Part shown: positions 10,918 to 22,860 of the stretch, piece by piece | Layout: each line of letters opens with the position of its first letter | How positions within the stretch are numbered: position 1 is the stretch's first letter | NCBI RefSeq assembly: GCF_030867145.1 | Contig: NC_134439.1 | Coordinates: forward strand, 7,415,379 to 7,479,378 | DNA: 64,000 nt | Reading direction: 5' to 3' | Source of the DNA: Opisthocomus hoazin | Lineage: Eukaryota; Chordata; Aves; Opisthocomiformes; Opisthocomidae | Notes under the pieces: model-generated | Told to the model about the DNA's origin: nothing | Databases searched by the model: none | What the model saw: the letters and a program-made list of their open reading frames with translations, nothing else | Program-made: the position numbers and the translations under genes

Positions 10918-11961
10918 CCTCTCACTGTCCCGCTCGGGGGGGGGGGGCTGGGGCATTCCCAGATCCCTTTCTGCAGGGCTGCTCTCCCAATTTGTGCTTT
11001 CATTTGTCATTACTCTGTCCCAGGTGCAGATTGTGGCATTTGGTGTTCTTAAATTTCGTGCCATTAGTGATTGCTCCATGCTCCAATCTAGATCCCTCTG
11101 CAAGGCCTCTTGTCCCTCAAGAGAGTCAACAGCACCTCCCAGTTTGGTATCATCAGCAAAATTGCTAATCGTGCATTCAATTCCTGCATCCAGATCATTG
11201 ATAAATATATTGAACAGAACTGGCCCTAGAATTGAGCCCTGAGGAACACCACTGGTGACCGGTCACCAGCCAGATGTAGCCCCCCTCACCACAACCCTTT
11301 GAGCCCTGCCCTCCAGCCAGCTCTTCACTCAATGTACCATGTACCTGCTCAGCTCACAGTTGCACAACTTGTCCAGAAGGATGCTGTGAGGGACAGTATC
11401 AAAAGCTTTACGAAAATCCAGAACAACTACATCCACTACCTTCCCTTCATCCACTAGGTGAGTGACCTTGTCACAGAAAAATATCAAATTAGTTACAGGA
11501 CTCTTGCCTTTGTGGATTTATGTAACTGTGCCTGGTGACTGCATTATTCTTTAAATGCCTTTCAATTGCACCAAATGTAATCTTCTCGATAAGTTTTTCA
11601 GGTACTGAGGTTAGACTAATAGGTCTGTAGTTTGCTGGGACATCCCTCACACCCTTCTTGTAAATCGGAATAACAGTGACTAGCTTCCAGTCAGCAGGGA
11701 CCTCTCCTGACTCCCAATACCTTTGGCAGGTGATTGAAAGAGTTCCTACTGTAACATCCGCCAGCTTCTTCAGTAGTCTGGGGTGAATCTCACCTGGCCC
11801 TATGGACTTATGAACATTCAGCTGATACATCTGGTCTCTTACAATTTCAGCATCCACAAATGGAAAGACACTGTTCCCACACTTGTGGTACTTCGACTCA
11901 GGGGACCGTGCAGCCCAAGGTCTGTCTGTATTATTACAGACTGAGGGAAAAAAAACATTGA
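10918..11961 (-). mobile_element. Older, diverged CR1-like LINE, antisense (left part)
   Basis: The minus strand encodes fragments such as 'YRPISLTSVPEKLIEKI' and 'IHPRLLKKLADVTVGTL' (11489-11857), typical of CR1/L2-type RT. It is more diverged than the copy at 9974-10917. A poly-G run lies near 10935-10947. It continues after the nested CR1 at 11962-12259. Confidence 0.75.
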
Positions 11962-12259
11962 ATCACACAGAATCACAGAATAGTAGGGGTTGGAAGGGAC
12001 CTCTGTGGGTCATCTAGTCCAACCCTCCTGCCGAAGCAGGGTCACCTACAGCAGGCTGCACAGGACCTTGTCCAGGCGGGTCTTGAATATCTCCAGAGAA
12101 GGAGACTCCACAACCTCCCTGGGCAGCCTGTTCCAGTGCTCCGCCACCCTCAGAGGGAAGAAGTTCTTCCTCATGTTCAGACGGAACTTCCTGTGCCTCA
12201 GTTTGTGCCCATTGCCCCTTGTCCTGTCACTGGGCACCACTGAAAAGATCTTGGCCCCA
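11962..12259 (-). mobile_element. Short CR1 3' end, nested in an older CR1
   Basis: It is nearly identical to the end of the copy at 9974-10917; by eye there are only a handful of substitutions over 298 bp. It is 5'-truncated at the same RT region ('[15 protein letters not shown]'). Confidence 0.85.
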
Positions 12260-12765
12260 TAATGCCTCCCCTATTTCTTCATCCCTATCAGCCAGGTGAC
12301 CATCTTCAACAAGTGTCAGTCCGGTGTTTTCTTTAGACCTCCACTCGCTATTAATATATTTTAAAAAGCCCTTCTTGTTACTTCAAACAACTCTAACCCG
12401 TTTCAACTCTAACCGAGGTTTGGCCTTTCCTGTCTTCTCCCTGCGTATATGAACCACAGCTCTGCAATCTTCCTGCGAAGCCTGACCTTGCTTCCAGAGA
12501 TCATACAATTTCTTTTTCCTTTTGGGTTCCGTGAAGAGTTCCCTCTTCAGCCAAGCTGGTCTTCTGCGCTGCTTGGTAGATTTACAACACAGCGAAATTG
12601 CCCAGTCCGGTGCTTTTAAAAGGTGGTTCTCAAAGACTGACCAGCAATCGTGGACTCCTAAGACATAAAAGCAGATTCCCAGGGCACTCTGCTAAGCAGC
12701 TCCCTGAATAGCTTAAAGTTTGCACTCCTGAAGTCCGGTGTAGCAACTCGGCTGTCCTTTTTTCT
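12260..12765 (-). mobile_element. Older CR1-like LINE, right part
   Basis: It resumes the element of 10918-11961. Plus-strand phrases such as 'cttcagccaagctggtcttctg' and 'cctgaagtccggtgtagca' match the CR1 ORF2 5' half in antisense. Confidence 0.65.
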
Positions 12766-12779
12766 TGTTCTTTTCCTTC

Positions 12780-13262
12780 TTCCCTTTTGAGGACTTTGTG
12801 TGTCTGGTCACATCTGTTCGTGAATGTGTATGTGTTTGAACACATGCGTGTGACTTCATGGTGGTGAGCATGGATGGGTGTGACATTGGTCTGCATGTAG
12901 GAAGGTGTGTGAGCATAGGTGCGTGTGGATATGTTCTTTTATGTGTGTACATCTCTGTACATAAGCATGCATGTGTATCTGTACGCCAACACATGTGCGC
13001 AGGATCATGCATCTCTCTAAGCAAGTGTGTTTGGATATCTGTGTGTACGTGTTGGTATTGGTGGATGGCTGTGCCTGTGTCTGCACATGGGATGCTTTGG
13101 AAGCATGTATGCACACATCCCTTTAGAAATGCACACATAAGAGTTACTCTTTGAGTGTGGGCAAGTTCAGGTGTGTGATTCTGCCCAAGTGTGTGAGACT
13201 GTGTTGTGCACACTTATCTCTGCATGTGCATGTCTGTGAGTGTGCATACCTCTATGTACCTA
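12780..13262. repeat. GT-rich degenerate repeat tract
   Basis: This is imperfect (GT)n/(TGTA)n sequence with interspersed 'catgcatg' words. Its open frames on both strands (up to 166 codons) are low-complexity. The right half aligns with the tract at about 39000-39240, sharing 'gtacgtgttggtat' and 'ggtggctgtgc', so the two are paralogous. Confidence 0.75.
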
Positions 13263-13299
13263 AAGGTGTACAGCTTTGTGCACCAATGAAGGAATGACA

Positions 13300-14225
13300 A
13301 AGGTCTTGCTAAAAACATCGCTCACCACAGCTGGTGCCCCTTGCCTTCCCCACAATGCCAGTCACCTCCTCATAGAAAGTAATGAGGTTGGTGAGACATG
13401 ATTGGCCCTCAGTAAACCCATGTGAATGCTCGCAACCTCCTTCTTGCCTTTCAAGAATTTAGAACAGGCATCTGAGAGTCTTTGCTCCACGTTCCTAGCA
13501 GGGACTGAGTAGAGACTGTGCAGTCAGCTCCTGGAACACCCTAGGATGCACCCCAAGTCATCCCATGAACTTGTGTATGCCAAAATGGTAAGAAAGAGCT
13601 CCTTGGTGCTCTCTTCCTGTACTGTGGGTACAGTTTCCTTCCCAGAGAGTCTGCAGGGAGGCTCAGGGAAATTGGTAGGCCTGAGGAGAAGCCATATCAG
13701 TAAAAGCTGAGGAGGAATAGGTATCGAGTACATCAGCCTTTTCACTACAATTTGTCACCAGGTCCCCATCCTCACTGAGCAAAGATCTCACATCTATTTA
13801 GCCTTACTTTTGCTGTCAATAGGCTCAGAAATACCTTTCTTGATTCCCTTCACCCCCCTTGCCATTTTCCACACCACCTGTATTTTTTCATCCACGTTAC
13901 AGATGTCAATTTTGGCTGTGAGCAGGCTGTCTTTGATGGTTAGCCAGCTCTCCTGGGATCCTGTGTGCTCCAGGACAGTTTCCTATGCCATTCCGCTAAG
14001 CAGCCAGGTTTGCTTTTCTGAAGTCTGAGGCAGTAGTCATCCTGCTTGTCTTGCTCAGCCCTCTGAGGATCTTGAGCTCCACAGTCTCCTGGTCACTGCT
14101 GGCAAGGCTGTCCTTGAGCTTTATATCATCCAAGATTTCTTCCTCATTTGTGAGTAGCAGGTCCAACAGAGTCTCTCCCTTAGTCCATGCATGGTTTGTC
14201 TGCATCAAGAATTTGTCTTCCATGC
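13300..14225 (-). mobile_element. Diverged CR1-like LINE, antisense
   Basis: Plus-strand phrases such as 'ttggtgagacatgattggcc' and 'caccaggtccccatcctcac' are CR1 ORF2 5'-half sequence in antisense. The minus-strand peptide 'ETLLDLLLTNEEEILDDIK' near 14100-14180 is from the region upstream of RT. Confidence 0.7.
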
Positions 14226-15475
14226 ACCCCAGATAACGTCACGAGCTGCCTTACATTTCCTTCTCAGGGACGGCAGCATGCAGATCCCAAGGGGTCAACG
14301 ACAGTTCCACATCAAAGGCACACAATGTTACAGCTGCTTTGGACAGCCTTGACACTTTTCAGAGTTGGCATAACATTTGTTCCTGTTGATCAATGGCAGT
14401 GCAGCTTTCTCTGGACTGCACTGGTGTACTAGGGTAGAACTTGTACTTGCCCAGGGAATGGGGTCTGGGGCCCAGGTTAGCACAGGCACTGGAAGGTCAC
14501 ACATGAGACTATGTGAACCTTGGAGAGGGGCTGTCTGTAAAGCAGAGGGCTGTGCTGCATGTCCACCCGCACCCAGCAGAGTGAGGGACAGTGCTTGTCC
14601 CTGCATGGGTATTTTCTGCAGCAGCTGCTATTCGTGGAAATGTTTCATTTGAGGAACTGCCTCTGTGCCCAGGGATTCAAGGACAGGAAAAAACATAAGG
14701 CAAAGAGAGCAGTGCACCTAATTCCTGAAGGAGTAGACACAGGACACTTGCTATTTGCCAGTTCATAATAGAAGATCAGCAGAAGGAAATGACCAGCTCC
14801 CACTAGAATGTTTCATGTCCCCAGAGACTCCTTGGGGGTGAAGACCCACTGGCGTAGACCAGACACCAGATGATAGGAGGTTGAGCCTTTTGCTGTCTCC
14901 CCAGAAGAAACAGGAGAATGAGGGCCTATGGATGCCCCATGCTGGGAGCTGCTTGGGTACAGCTTTTCTTTGGCTGAATGAGTCTGGATTTGTTGTTGTG
15001 TCAATAAATAGGAGAAGGAAAAGGTACAGCATTCCTTTACATCAGCTGCTATGGCTGAAGTTCAAGAGGGAAAGAACACAATGCAACCAGTTTTCATGTG
15101 TCTCCATCTCGAGACAAACCCTGTTACTGTCAGAGCGGATAGATGTGCCTGTGGTTGTCAATAGGGGTCAAGATGAACAAATCACTAATATATAAATGCA
15201 ATGGCTCACGTGTGTGCTGCTTGAACTCTACCAGAGAGCAGAGCTTCCCATGCATTGGCTACGAAATGTCTGCACCTTCATTTAGTGTGGAAGGGGAATA
15301 TTTAAGTCCATGCCTGCATAAACTGATGTCTCGAAGGGACAGAATGCATTACATTATAGAATCTTTTCCTGCAGACCCCTGGGTGCACAGGGGAAGCAGT
15401 TCTGCCAAGGAACACCTGAGGTCCCTTTCTTTCAGCCTCAGCCTTACACCACAGACACATCCCCTCCCTCCCCTG
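14226..15475. other. Spacer between CR1 and first V segment; no gene recognised
   Basis: Only short, unrelated open frames are present on both strands. No repeat family was identified with confidence. It lies 3' of the first V segment, where germline V spacers are expected. Confidence 0.5.
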
Positions 15476-15514
15476 GGTTACTGCACAGCCAAGCAAGCTC
15501 TCTGCACCAGCGTG
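15476..15514 (-). promoter_or_regulatory. V-type recombination signal (23-RSS) of V segment 1
   Basis: Reading the minus strand after the V exon: heptamer CACGCTG (15508-15514), spacer of exactly 23 nt, then nonamer GCAGTAACC (15476-15484). Heptamer matches consensus CACAGTG at 5/7 and nonamer matches ACAAAAACC at 6/9. The position directly after the Cys-Ala-Val-Gln codons supports it. Confidence 0.75.
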
Positions 15515-16749
15515 TCTTGCACAGCACAGAGGTACAAGGCGCTGTCAGAGACCTCGACTTCCTCCAGCTGCAGGAGGCTGTATTTCTCCTCAGTGTTCAG
15601 CAACGTGGTGAAACGGCCACTCCGCTTAGAGGTGGCTGTTGCCTGATATGAGATCAGCTGGGGAGCTTGGCCTTTCCTATGCTGGTACCAGAGCAAGCCT
15701 CGAAAGTACGAGGTCTGGTAAGTGCAGGTTGTTTGGAAGGTGTCTCTCTGCTTCACTGTGACTTGTCCTTCTTGCTGGGTAACAGTCGTCTGCCCCATGG
15801 TGCCTGGAAGAAAGTGAAGGTCAGCAACACTGCAGGGAAAGGCTCAGGGAAGCAAACCAGGAATGCATACAAAATCCTGGTGGAGAAGATTCCCTGTCCC
15901 TTGCCCTGCAGGAAAATCTTGAGGCCTGGAGACAGCCAAGTGGAGAGTTGTTTTGGGAACAAGCTTGGAGCTCTCAGTCCAGCGTGGATCTTGAGCAGGG
16001 TTGTGCTCCTCCTCTCTGCTCCTGCTCCTACAGCCCAGAGGACCAGGGAACACTCTGTCATGCCTGACCTTTGCCACCAGCACCTCACCAGCAGGTTGAA
16101 GGGCTTGCAGAGGTATGACAAAGAGATTCATCCTGCTTCCCTATCCCTGTCATCTCTGAAGGCTTCTAGCTCCCTGAGTCAATACACAGCAGAGCTGAAT
16201 GTTAAAAAACAGGAGGCCTGGTTATGTTGGCAACTAGAAGAAAACTGGACGTCATGGCAGACTGGGGCACCCTATTAATATCAGTGGGATGGGAGCCTTG
16301 AAGTCCCTCTAGCAGCATTGACAGGATCAGCTAATTTGCACTGGCAAGGGAAAAATGTGGGTCTTCAGAGACAGCCGAGATCTCCTATGGTGACAGCAGG
16401 TAGATCAGCAGAGAGAGGCACAGAGAGAGGATTTGAAGGGGGGAGGTAAGATGGAGAAGGTGTCAAAGGTAACCTCTTCTCTTCTCTTCTCTTCTCTTCT
16501 CTTCTCTTCTCTTCTCTTTCTCTTCTCCTTTTGAACAGTAAGAGCATCTTGAGAGAACTGGTGCAAAAACACCAATGTGGGGGAAGATTTCCCAGCGTTT
16601 TCTTGTTATTCAAGAGTAGGTGTCTGCATGATCCTAATAAGGCTGGCAAGGGACTCATTGGGAGAAGAAAGGTATGTGTTTATAGAAAGCCTGGACTTAC
16701 CTAGCGGTTGCCCCAGGAAGGCCATGAGGACAAGATATCCGAGATGCAT
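15515..16749 (-). CDS. TCR alpha/delta V segment 1 (two exons)
   Basis: Germline V segment for a T-cell receptor alpha (or delta) variable domain. It is expressed at the T-cell surface after RAG joining to a J. The leader exon is 16701-16749, [17 protein letters not shown], a hydrophobic signal peptide, with donor GTAAGT. The V exon is 15515-15803 with acceptor CTTCCAG. The phase-1 junction (G|GC) restores glycine. The V exon has the first Cys in 'TTCTYQTS', the conserved Trp in '[13 protein letters not shown]', 'GRFTT' in framework 3, and 'SALYLCAVQ' at the second Cys. No stop or frameshift is present, so it looks functional. The intron is 897 bp with a (CTTCT)n tract. A CRE-like TTACGTCA lies about 340 bp upstream (17089-17096), a weak promoter candidate. 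TRAV versus TRDV cannot be settled here. Confidence 0.88.
16474..16527. repeat. (CTTCT)n microsatellite
   Basis: About ten tandem pentamers lie in the intron of V segment 1. They would be (AGAAG)n, a purine tract, on the transcribed strand. Confidence 0.95.
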
Positions 16750-17339
16750 GCCGAGACCAGTCTGCCTGTTGGGTGAGTGAGAGAGAGTCAGAAAACCACA
16801 TCCTAGTCCTGAGATAACAGAACTGCCGGAAATGACTCTGCTGGAGGAGCAAAGGAAGAAGCAGGGCAGAGCAGTGATCTGTTCTTCCTGTGCCTGAAAT
16901 GCTCCTTCTGAGTTGCTCCCTCCTGCAGCAGCAACACCTGTGGCTCCCCCAGCCAATGGCATTCTGAACATTTCCACAGCAGGAGGCCCTGTGCACTCTG
17001 GGGGCCCCATCATGTGAAGGGGCTGTTCCTGGTCTACTGGCAGTGCAGTCCTTGATTCTTGTTCTCACAGATGTTCTGGACCTCCTCATGACGTAAGAGC
17101 ATGTTCCTAGAGATGTGGAGGGTCCCAAGGCTGACACAACCTTTCTCAGGTGAAAGAGCAGGCTGAAGCTTACCCTCCAAAGGACTCCTGGGATGGATCT
17201 GCCTTCCTAGACTTCATGGCAGATGTAGGACACATACAGGAAGATGAGGACTTTGGCACTGCTACTGAGAGGAGATATTGAGCCATAGTCCTCAAACTGC
17301 AACCATCCTGGCTGACCCCAGGACCACATCCCTGGCAGT
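16750..17339. other. Upstream region of V segment 1
   Basis: This is the presumed promoter side (minus strand) of V segment 1. No TATA box is obvious close to the ATG. No other gene was recognised. Confidence 0.4.
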
Positions 17340-17755
17340 CTCTTCTTCCTTGATGTTTATGTCTCCTCTCGTAACATGTCCTGCATCATGTCTGGATACC
17401 TGTTGAATGCCTCCAAGGGTGGAGATTCCACCTCTGGCCATCCTGTACCAGTGCTTCCTTTAAAATGAAGAAGTGTTTCCTGACGTTCAGACAGGGTTTT
17501 CTATCTTTCAGTTTGTGCCTCTTGCATCTTGGCCTCTCACTGGACATAATGGAGAAAAGTATGGCTCTGACTTCTTCTCATCTTCCCTTCAGATATTTGT
17601 ATACTTTAGTGAGAGCTCCCCTGAGACTTCTCTTCTCTGTCCTGAACAGTCCCTGTTCTCAAGATTTCTCCATGTCAGAGTTCCTCTGGTCTCTTCATCA
17701 TCTGGAGTGGCCCTTTGCTTGAGTGTCTGCAGGATGTCTGTGACATAAAACTCCC
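17340..17755 (-). mobile_element. Old CR1-like 3' fragment, antisense
   Basis: The plus strand has the order of CR1 antisense phrases: 'ggtggagattccacc', 'ctgttgaatgcctcc', 'cctgacgttcagacaggg', 'gtctctt...ctgtcctgaacagtccc'. It is diverged. Confidence 0.6.
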
Positions 17756-18244
17756 TAGTGAGAACACACGTCCCTCACCCTCTGGAGTCACAAGCACAAC
17801 CACATTTGTATAGCCCTCCAATATCAGCACGGGCCCTCAGTGCATCTCATAGGCCTGCCTGGAACCTGAGCTCTCTTACACAGCACCTGGGTCTCCTCCT
17901 GCTCTCTAGCAAGGACAGCCTGATGTTCACTAGCAAACAGAGGCATGAAATCACCCACACTCTCAAAATTCCCCCTCACTCTTGGATCCCTCAAACATTG
18001 CCATGACTGGGAATATCAGCCTTTCTAATGTCTGTGTGCAGGCCTTGGGCTCCCTTGCCCACCTCTGACTCAGACTTTCCATACAGCTTCTTGTCCCACT
18101 CACTGCCTAAGCCACCTTGAAATACGCCAACAAATTCCAGAAAGACACACACCATGTCAAACTAAATTCACTAAGAAAAAAGAGGCACACACGGAGATCC
18201 CCCCAGACACTTGTCCTTAGATGTCGCACACTTACATGTGAAAT
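17756..18244. other. Spacer, nothing recognised
   Basis: Only short open frames are seen, and no family or repeat is recognisable. It borders the ~50-bp minisatellite and the provirus. Confidence 0.4.
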
Positions 18245-18319
18245 GTGATGCCTCAGGTTGCTGACAGCAAGAGGCATGAGGCCTGCAACATGTTTTTCTC
18301 TCTCCAGTTGCTGGCACCC

Positions 18320-18717
18320 TGTTGGGGTTGATGTAGCTTGAGAATTAGCATGACTAGGCTGCTTAAGCAAAACAGTGTGATTTAGCAGGCTTGCTGGAAA
18401 AGACAGCTAAGAATAGCCATTGAGAAAGTTCTGATAGAGCACATGGTGTGGGTTAGCAAAATAAGATGTGTTCAAGGACGTGCAGGCGGTCTGTTGCTAT
18501 TAGCATTAGTGCATAGTTACCAATTATAAGGGAATGTGGGGCGTGTGAACAGTGTGTGATTTATCTCTGTAGCCTATCCGACGTAAGCGTAATCGTATGT
18601 ACAGATATGGAAAATGTATATAACCGCACAAGCGGGAGAATAAAGTATTCTGACTGTGTATCTTAGCATTGCGTGTGAGAGTCGTTCCCGTCCTTTCACG
18701 GATGCTGAGACCCGGCA
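18320..18717 (+). mobile_element. 5' LTR of betaretrovirus-like provirus
   Basis: The 398-bp LTR has ends TGTTGGGG...CCCGGCA. AATAAA lies in 'gggagaataaagtattc' near 18640. It differs from the 3' LTR at 7 sites by eye. The target duplication GCACCC (18314-18319) matches 24168-24173. Confidence 0.95.
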
Positions 18718-18720
18718 TTT

Positions 18721-18738
18721 TGGTGACCCTATGGATTT
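18721..18738 (+). promoter_or_regulatory. Primer-binding site candidate, tRNA-Trp-like start
   Basis: Three bases after the 5' LTR the sequence reads TGGTGACCC, the first nine bases of the tRNA-Trp-type site used by avian leukosis viruses. The following bases (TATGGATTT) do not match, so either the primer differs or the site has mutated. Confidence 0.55.
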
Positions 18739-18876
18739 ATTATCGCAGCCAGGAAAAAAAAAGACATGGGACTGTCAGCTGGCGAGGTAAGCCAGGCTGC
18801 CCGAGAAAGGCAGGAGCGGATCCGTGGCACACCGGGGGGGTCATGAACCCCATGAACCCATGAACCCATGAACAGC

Positions 18877-21138
18877 ATGGGTTCCACTGTATCAGTGTCA
18901 GAAAACACGGCGCTGAAAAGCCTGTTGGAACTGGCAGATCGAGCCGACGCTAAGTTAACTGAAGGAGACATATCAGGACTATTATTATGGTGCCGCCGCT
19001 GAAAGCTGATAACAGTGGATCAGCTGTTTGATCCAGATGTGTGGCACAGAGTTGGGATGGACTTGTGGGACTCTGTGCAGGTCGGAAACAAAGAGGCACG
19101 GCAATTGGCCCCTGTTTTCCGAACTGTTAAAAATATGATTGCTGATATGAAGGACGATGCTACTGTGGCTGCAGCCGCTGCGAGAGCTGTTTATGCAATC
19201 AGTCAACCCGCAGGAGAGTGTCAAGATCCCTGTACGGCACCCCACGCGTACCCCGTTCATTCCAGTGAAACTGAGTTTTGGGAAGGACCGTGTATAGAAT
19301 TGGGAGACTGGGCACCGGCACCACCTACAGCCCCACCACTGCCGGAGAATGTGCCGCTCCCGGACTCTGATTCTCAAGAAATGGATACTGACTTGCCCGA
19401 AGGAGCAACATCGCTATCATACCCAAAGATTCATAAAAGTGAACCTACGGACACATTGAGAAAGCAGCAGGATCAAATGACAAAGCTGCTGGACGAGATG
19501 CAACGACTAGATAAAGGATCCCTTAACGCCACGATTAAACAGGCATATCGAAAGGCTCACCAAGCCATAACGGACGGTTTGCGAGCGGTCGAGCAGCGGA
19601 TATGTGAGGAGTCGGACGGGATGGGGGAGGTGATTTCAGGGGGGTCAAATAATGGAAGAACTAACAAAAGCTCACCGCCAGAGCATTTACAGCGGCACTG
19701 GGTTAGGCTCTTGTTGGAAGACGGGGAAATGAGCTTAGCTGACGCCGATCACTATTTACGCAGTAAATACGGTAAGGGGGTGGGGGATGACGAACGTGAG
19801 GCATGGAAGAGGGGCGTGAAGTGGAGAGAGCAAGGAGGGGGGGCATCTGATGTTCACAAGCCTGATTGCGTGCGGGGTGGGTGTGGTTTGCAGGGACCCG
19901 GCGGTACAGAGGGGGGTGGTGTGGCTGCTGGAGGTCGGAGTGGAGACGGGACGCCCCCGATACGCGACCCTAATTTTAATACGGGACAACGATGGAGGGG
20001 GGTAATAGAAAATGCTGTAATTGAAGGACAAATGCTACCAAACAGTTTAACAGCATTCCCGGTGTTTACGCAGGGGAAGCAACGGATATGGGCTCCTTTT
20101 GACTGGAAAACAGTGAGTCAGTTACAAAACACCGTAATGAACTATGGTTTGGATAACAAGCAGGTTATGACGCTGGTTACCACCTTTTTCAAAAATCAGA
20201 TATTAGTGCCAGCTGATGCCCGAGCATTGTTAGAATTGGTGTTGCCACCCACTGCCTTTATGTTGTGGAAGGATAAGTGGCGGGATAAATGTGAGGTTGC
20301 AATGACACAAAACCTTCAGGTAGGTGCCGATGATCCTTTACGTGTAGTTACACTAGACCAGCTCATGGGTACTGGCGCTTTCCGCGACGGGGCGGCTCAA
20401 GCAGCGCTACACCCTCGAATATTGCAACAGTCACAGAGCTTAGCCCTGGCCGCTTTAACTGAGTTACCACAGATCGGGAAGCTTGTGTTACCTTATACAC
20501 AGATTCGTCAGGGCCCTGATGAGCTGTACATGCACTTTATAGACCGATTAAAGGAAGCATTAGATGCAGCACCGAATTTGCCAAGTGAAGCAAAAGGTGC
20601 AGTAGGAAAGGATTTAGCTTTTCAAAATGCCAACACTTAATGTCAACAGATAATTGCATCCCTACCTAGTGGGTCTACCCTTAGTCGGTACGTGGAGGCT
20701 TGTTCCCGATTACCTCGCTTAGCGGAGGAAAGAGAGAAGGCCAGAATACATGCGGCTGCTATGGTCACTCTTTTACGACCTGCCATGCAAACGGGGAAAG
20801 GGGATCGAGGTGTTAAAGCAAAAACTGGTTGTCTTATTTGCGGAGAGGAAGACCATTACAAAAGAAACTGTCCTCAGATCAAGAAGCAAAAGGTGGTGGC
20901 TGACGAATTTGTAGGGACATGCCATAGATGTGACAAGTTCGGGCATAAAGCAGCTCAATGCAGGTTGCAGTTTAAGAAGGATGGTACCCCCTTGTCGGGA
21001 AACAGGCAGAGCAGCGCCAGGATGGGGGGCGTGAGGACAAGAAAGTTCCCCACAGCTATGGCTGTCTCGACGAGCTCTGAGCCGCCACAAGCGGCTCTGC
21101 AGGAGTTGATCTGGCCGTGCGACAAGACATCACTATAG
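18877..21138 (+). pseudogene. gag of the betaretrovirus-like provirus (two nonsense codons)
   Basis: The frame opens with MGSTVS, a myristoylation-type Gag start. Tandem 'atgaaccc' words precede it. In-frame stops occur at 19000 (TGA) and 20638 (TAA); otherwise the frame is open to 21138. The middle (about 20050-20630) is the capsid region, with a major-homology-type motif 'QIRQGPDELYMHFIDRLKEA'. The nucleocapsid has two zinc knuckles, 'CLICGEEDHYKRNC' and 'CHRCDKFGHKAAQC', each CX2CX4HX4C. The expected product is the virion structural polyprotein. The two stops make this copy non-functional. Layout and frame use point to a betaretrovirus-like (ERVK-type) group. Confidence 0.9.
20997..21003 (+). 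promoter_or_regulatory. gag-pro -1 frameshift slippery heptamer GGGAAAC
   Basis: The heptamer is in the right register for -1 slippage: the gag codons read ..G GGA AAC. The pro frame is in -1 relative to gag. The same heptamer is used at the gag-pro junction of Mason-Pfizer-type betaretroviruses. A stop in the -1 frame at 21078-21080 would now end the shifted product early. A downstream pseudoknot was not tested. Confidence 0.7.
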
Positions 21139-21788
21139 AAGATGATAAGGTGCGTGTCGTTCCCTCGGTAGCCACAGGACATTTAGGTCATGGGCTGAGT
21201 GCATTGTTGGTGGGGCGATCCTCTGCATCTAGTCAGGGAATTTTTGTCCTACCAAGGGTAATTGATGCAGATTTCACAGGCCCAATAGGGATTATGTTAA
21301 AGGTATTCACGCCACCATTAACCATGAAACGAGGCAGCAAGGTTGCCCAACTGATTCCTTTTATTGCACAGGTCCCCCCAACTGACCCTAACTATAGGGG
21401 AAGTGACACCTCTGGCTCAAGTGGACCCCGCTTGGTGGCATTTGTACAACCTCTTTCCACAGAACAGCCCATAAGAAAGATCACTATTAAAGGACCGAAC
21501 GGCATTGTACTAAATGACCAGAATATGTTGTTAGACTCCGGAGCGGATGTTACTATAATCCCGAGGGCCCAATGGCCAGAGTCATGGCCATTGACGGTAG
21601 TGTCAGGCATGGTGACAGGAATCGGTGGTGCAACAGCGACACAAATGAGTACTGAGTTCATTACCTTTGTAGACCAAGATGGTAAGTTGCTGGCACAAGC
21701 ACGCCCTTATGTCTTGAATACCACTATTTGGCTATTAGGCAGAGACGTATTATCGCAATGGGGTTGTGTCATTCAGACGCCTTTTTGA
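21081..21788 (+). pseudogene. dUTPase-protease (pro) of the provirus
   Basis: The N-terminal part is a dUTPase-like domain: 'SAGVDLAV' (motif 1), 'SSASSQGIFVLPRVIDADF' and 'MKRGSKVAQLIPF'. It is followed by a retropepsin with the 'LLDSGADVTIIP' active site and 'LLGRDVLSQWG' near the end. A dUTPase fused upstream of protease in its own frame is the betaretrovirus arrangement. A TGA at 21078 precedes the first dUTPase motif; the rest of the frame is open. Confidence 0.85.
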
Positions 21789-22860
21789 CAGCGACTATTG
21801 AAGGAGCGCATCCAGGCCTACACTGAAGCTCATGTGGTTGACAAAAAAGCCGATCTGAGTGGACCAATGGCCGCTGTGTACTGAAAAGCTCGCCCATCTC
21901 CAAGAATTGGTGGATGAACAAGTGAACTTGGGGCACTTGGTCCCGCCCACTAGTCCTTGGAATACTCCTGTGTTTACCATTCAGAAAAAGTCTGAAAAAT
22001 GGAGACTCTTACAAGACGTAGGAGCAACCACCGTGTGGACCAACTAGTGACAGCCGCTCCCGTACAACTGTCCACGAGTTTTGATGCTGCACGAGCAGCG
22101 CGTGATTTTTTCCATCAGTCTGCGGCGGCGCTGCAAAGACAGTTTTCATTATCTAAAGCAGATGCGCATGCTGTTGTTGCAGCCTGCCCTGACTGTGCGA
22201 GACTCACTCCTATACAGGATGGTGGTGTAAATCCTCGAGGTCTACAGCCCAGACAACTTTGGCAAACCGGTCTGACTGAGTTCCCCCAGTTTGGGCGTTT
22301 GAAGCACGTCCATGTCTCTGTTGATACGTGTTCGGCTGCCATCTGGCCAACAGCAGCTACTTCTACCAATGCCAAAGCAACCCAAAGACATTGGGCGCAA
22401 GCCTTTCCTGTGTTGGGAGTACCTGAACAAGTTAAAACTGATAATGGCCCAGGTGGCCTACAGGTCTCAGGTGGTGGCCCGTTTCCTTCAGCGGTGGGGT
22501 GTTAAGCATGTACAGGGCATCCCATACAACTCCACCGGTCAAGCTATTGTTGAGTGTTCCCATCACTTACTAAAAGATCATTTAAATATTTTAAAAAAGG
22601 GGGGAGAGCGGTCCCCGATAGACTGTCTACACAAAACCCTTTTTGTCCTGAATTGGTTGAATGTTAGAGGAGGTCATAGTGACCCCCAGCTGTTCGGCAC
22701 AGGGGAACAAAAATGTGTTTGACAATGGTGTGGTGTTAGTAACGGTATTCCGCCCGGATAAAGGGGTTTGGGAAGGTCCAGTACGACTACTCACTTGGGG
22801 GAGGGGATATGCTTGTATTTCTACAGATAATGGACAGACGCAGTGGGTGCTGGCGAAATG
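21789..22860 (+). pseudogene. pol remnant: RT start joined to integrase
   Basis: At 21859-22040 the fingers of RT are recognisable ('[20 protein letters not shown]', 'WRLLQDVGA'). The sequence then passes at about 22045 into integrase, skipping the RT palm, thumb and RNase H. Integrase shows the zinc-binding end ('ACPDC'), 'HVHVSVDT' with the first Asp and 'VKTDNGP' with the second. A short frame-shifting indel near 22450 puts the third region ('IPYNSTGQAIVE') in another frame. The C-terminal part 'GVWEGPVRLLTWGRGYA' is present near 22770-22810. The copy cannot supply its own polymerase. Confidence 0.85.

Noticed and set aside
12713-13213. A His/Thr/Cys-rich minus-strand frame of 166 codons, and a similar one at 38687-39199
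   Set aside because: Translation of GT-rich repeat DNA; all frames stay open in such sequence.
16606-17137. Long minus-strand frames upstream of V segment 1
   Set aside because: They read through the leader exon's splice donor and the promoter side. Only the 49-nt leader exon within is supported.
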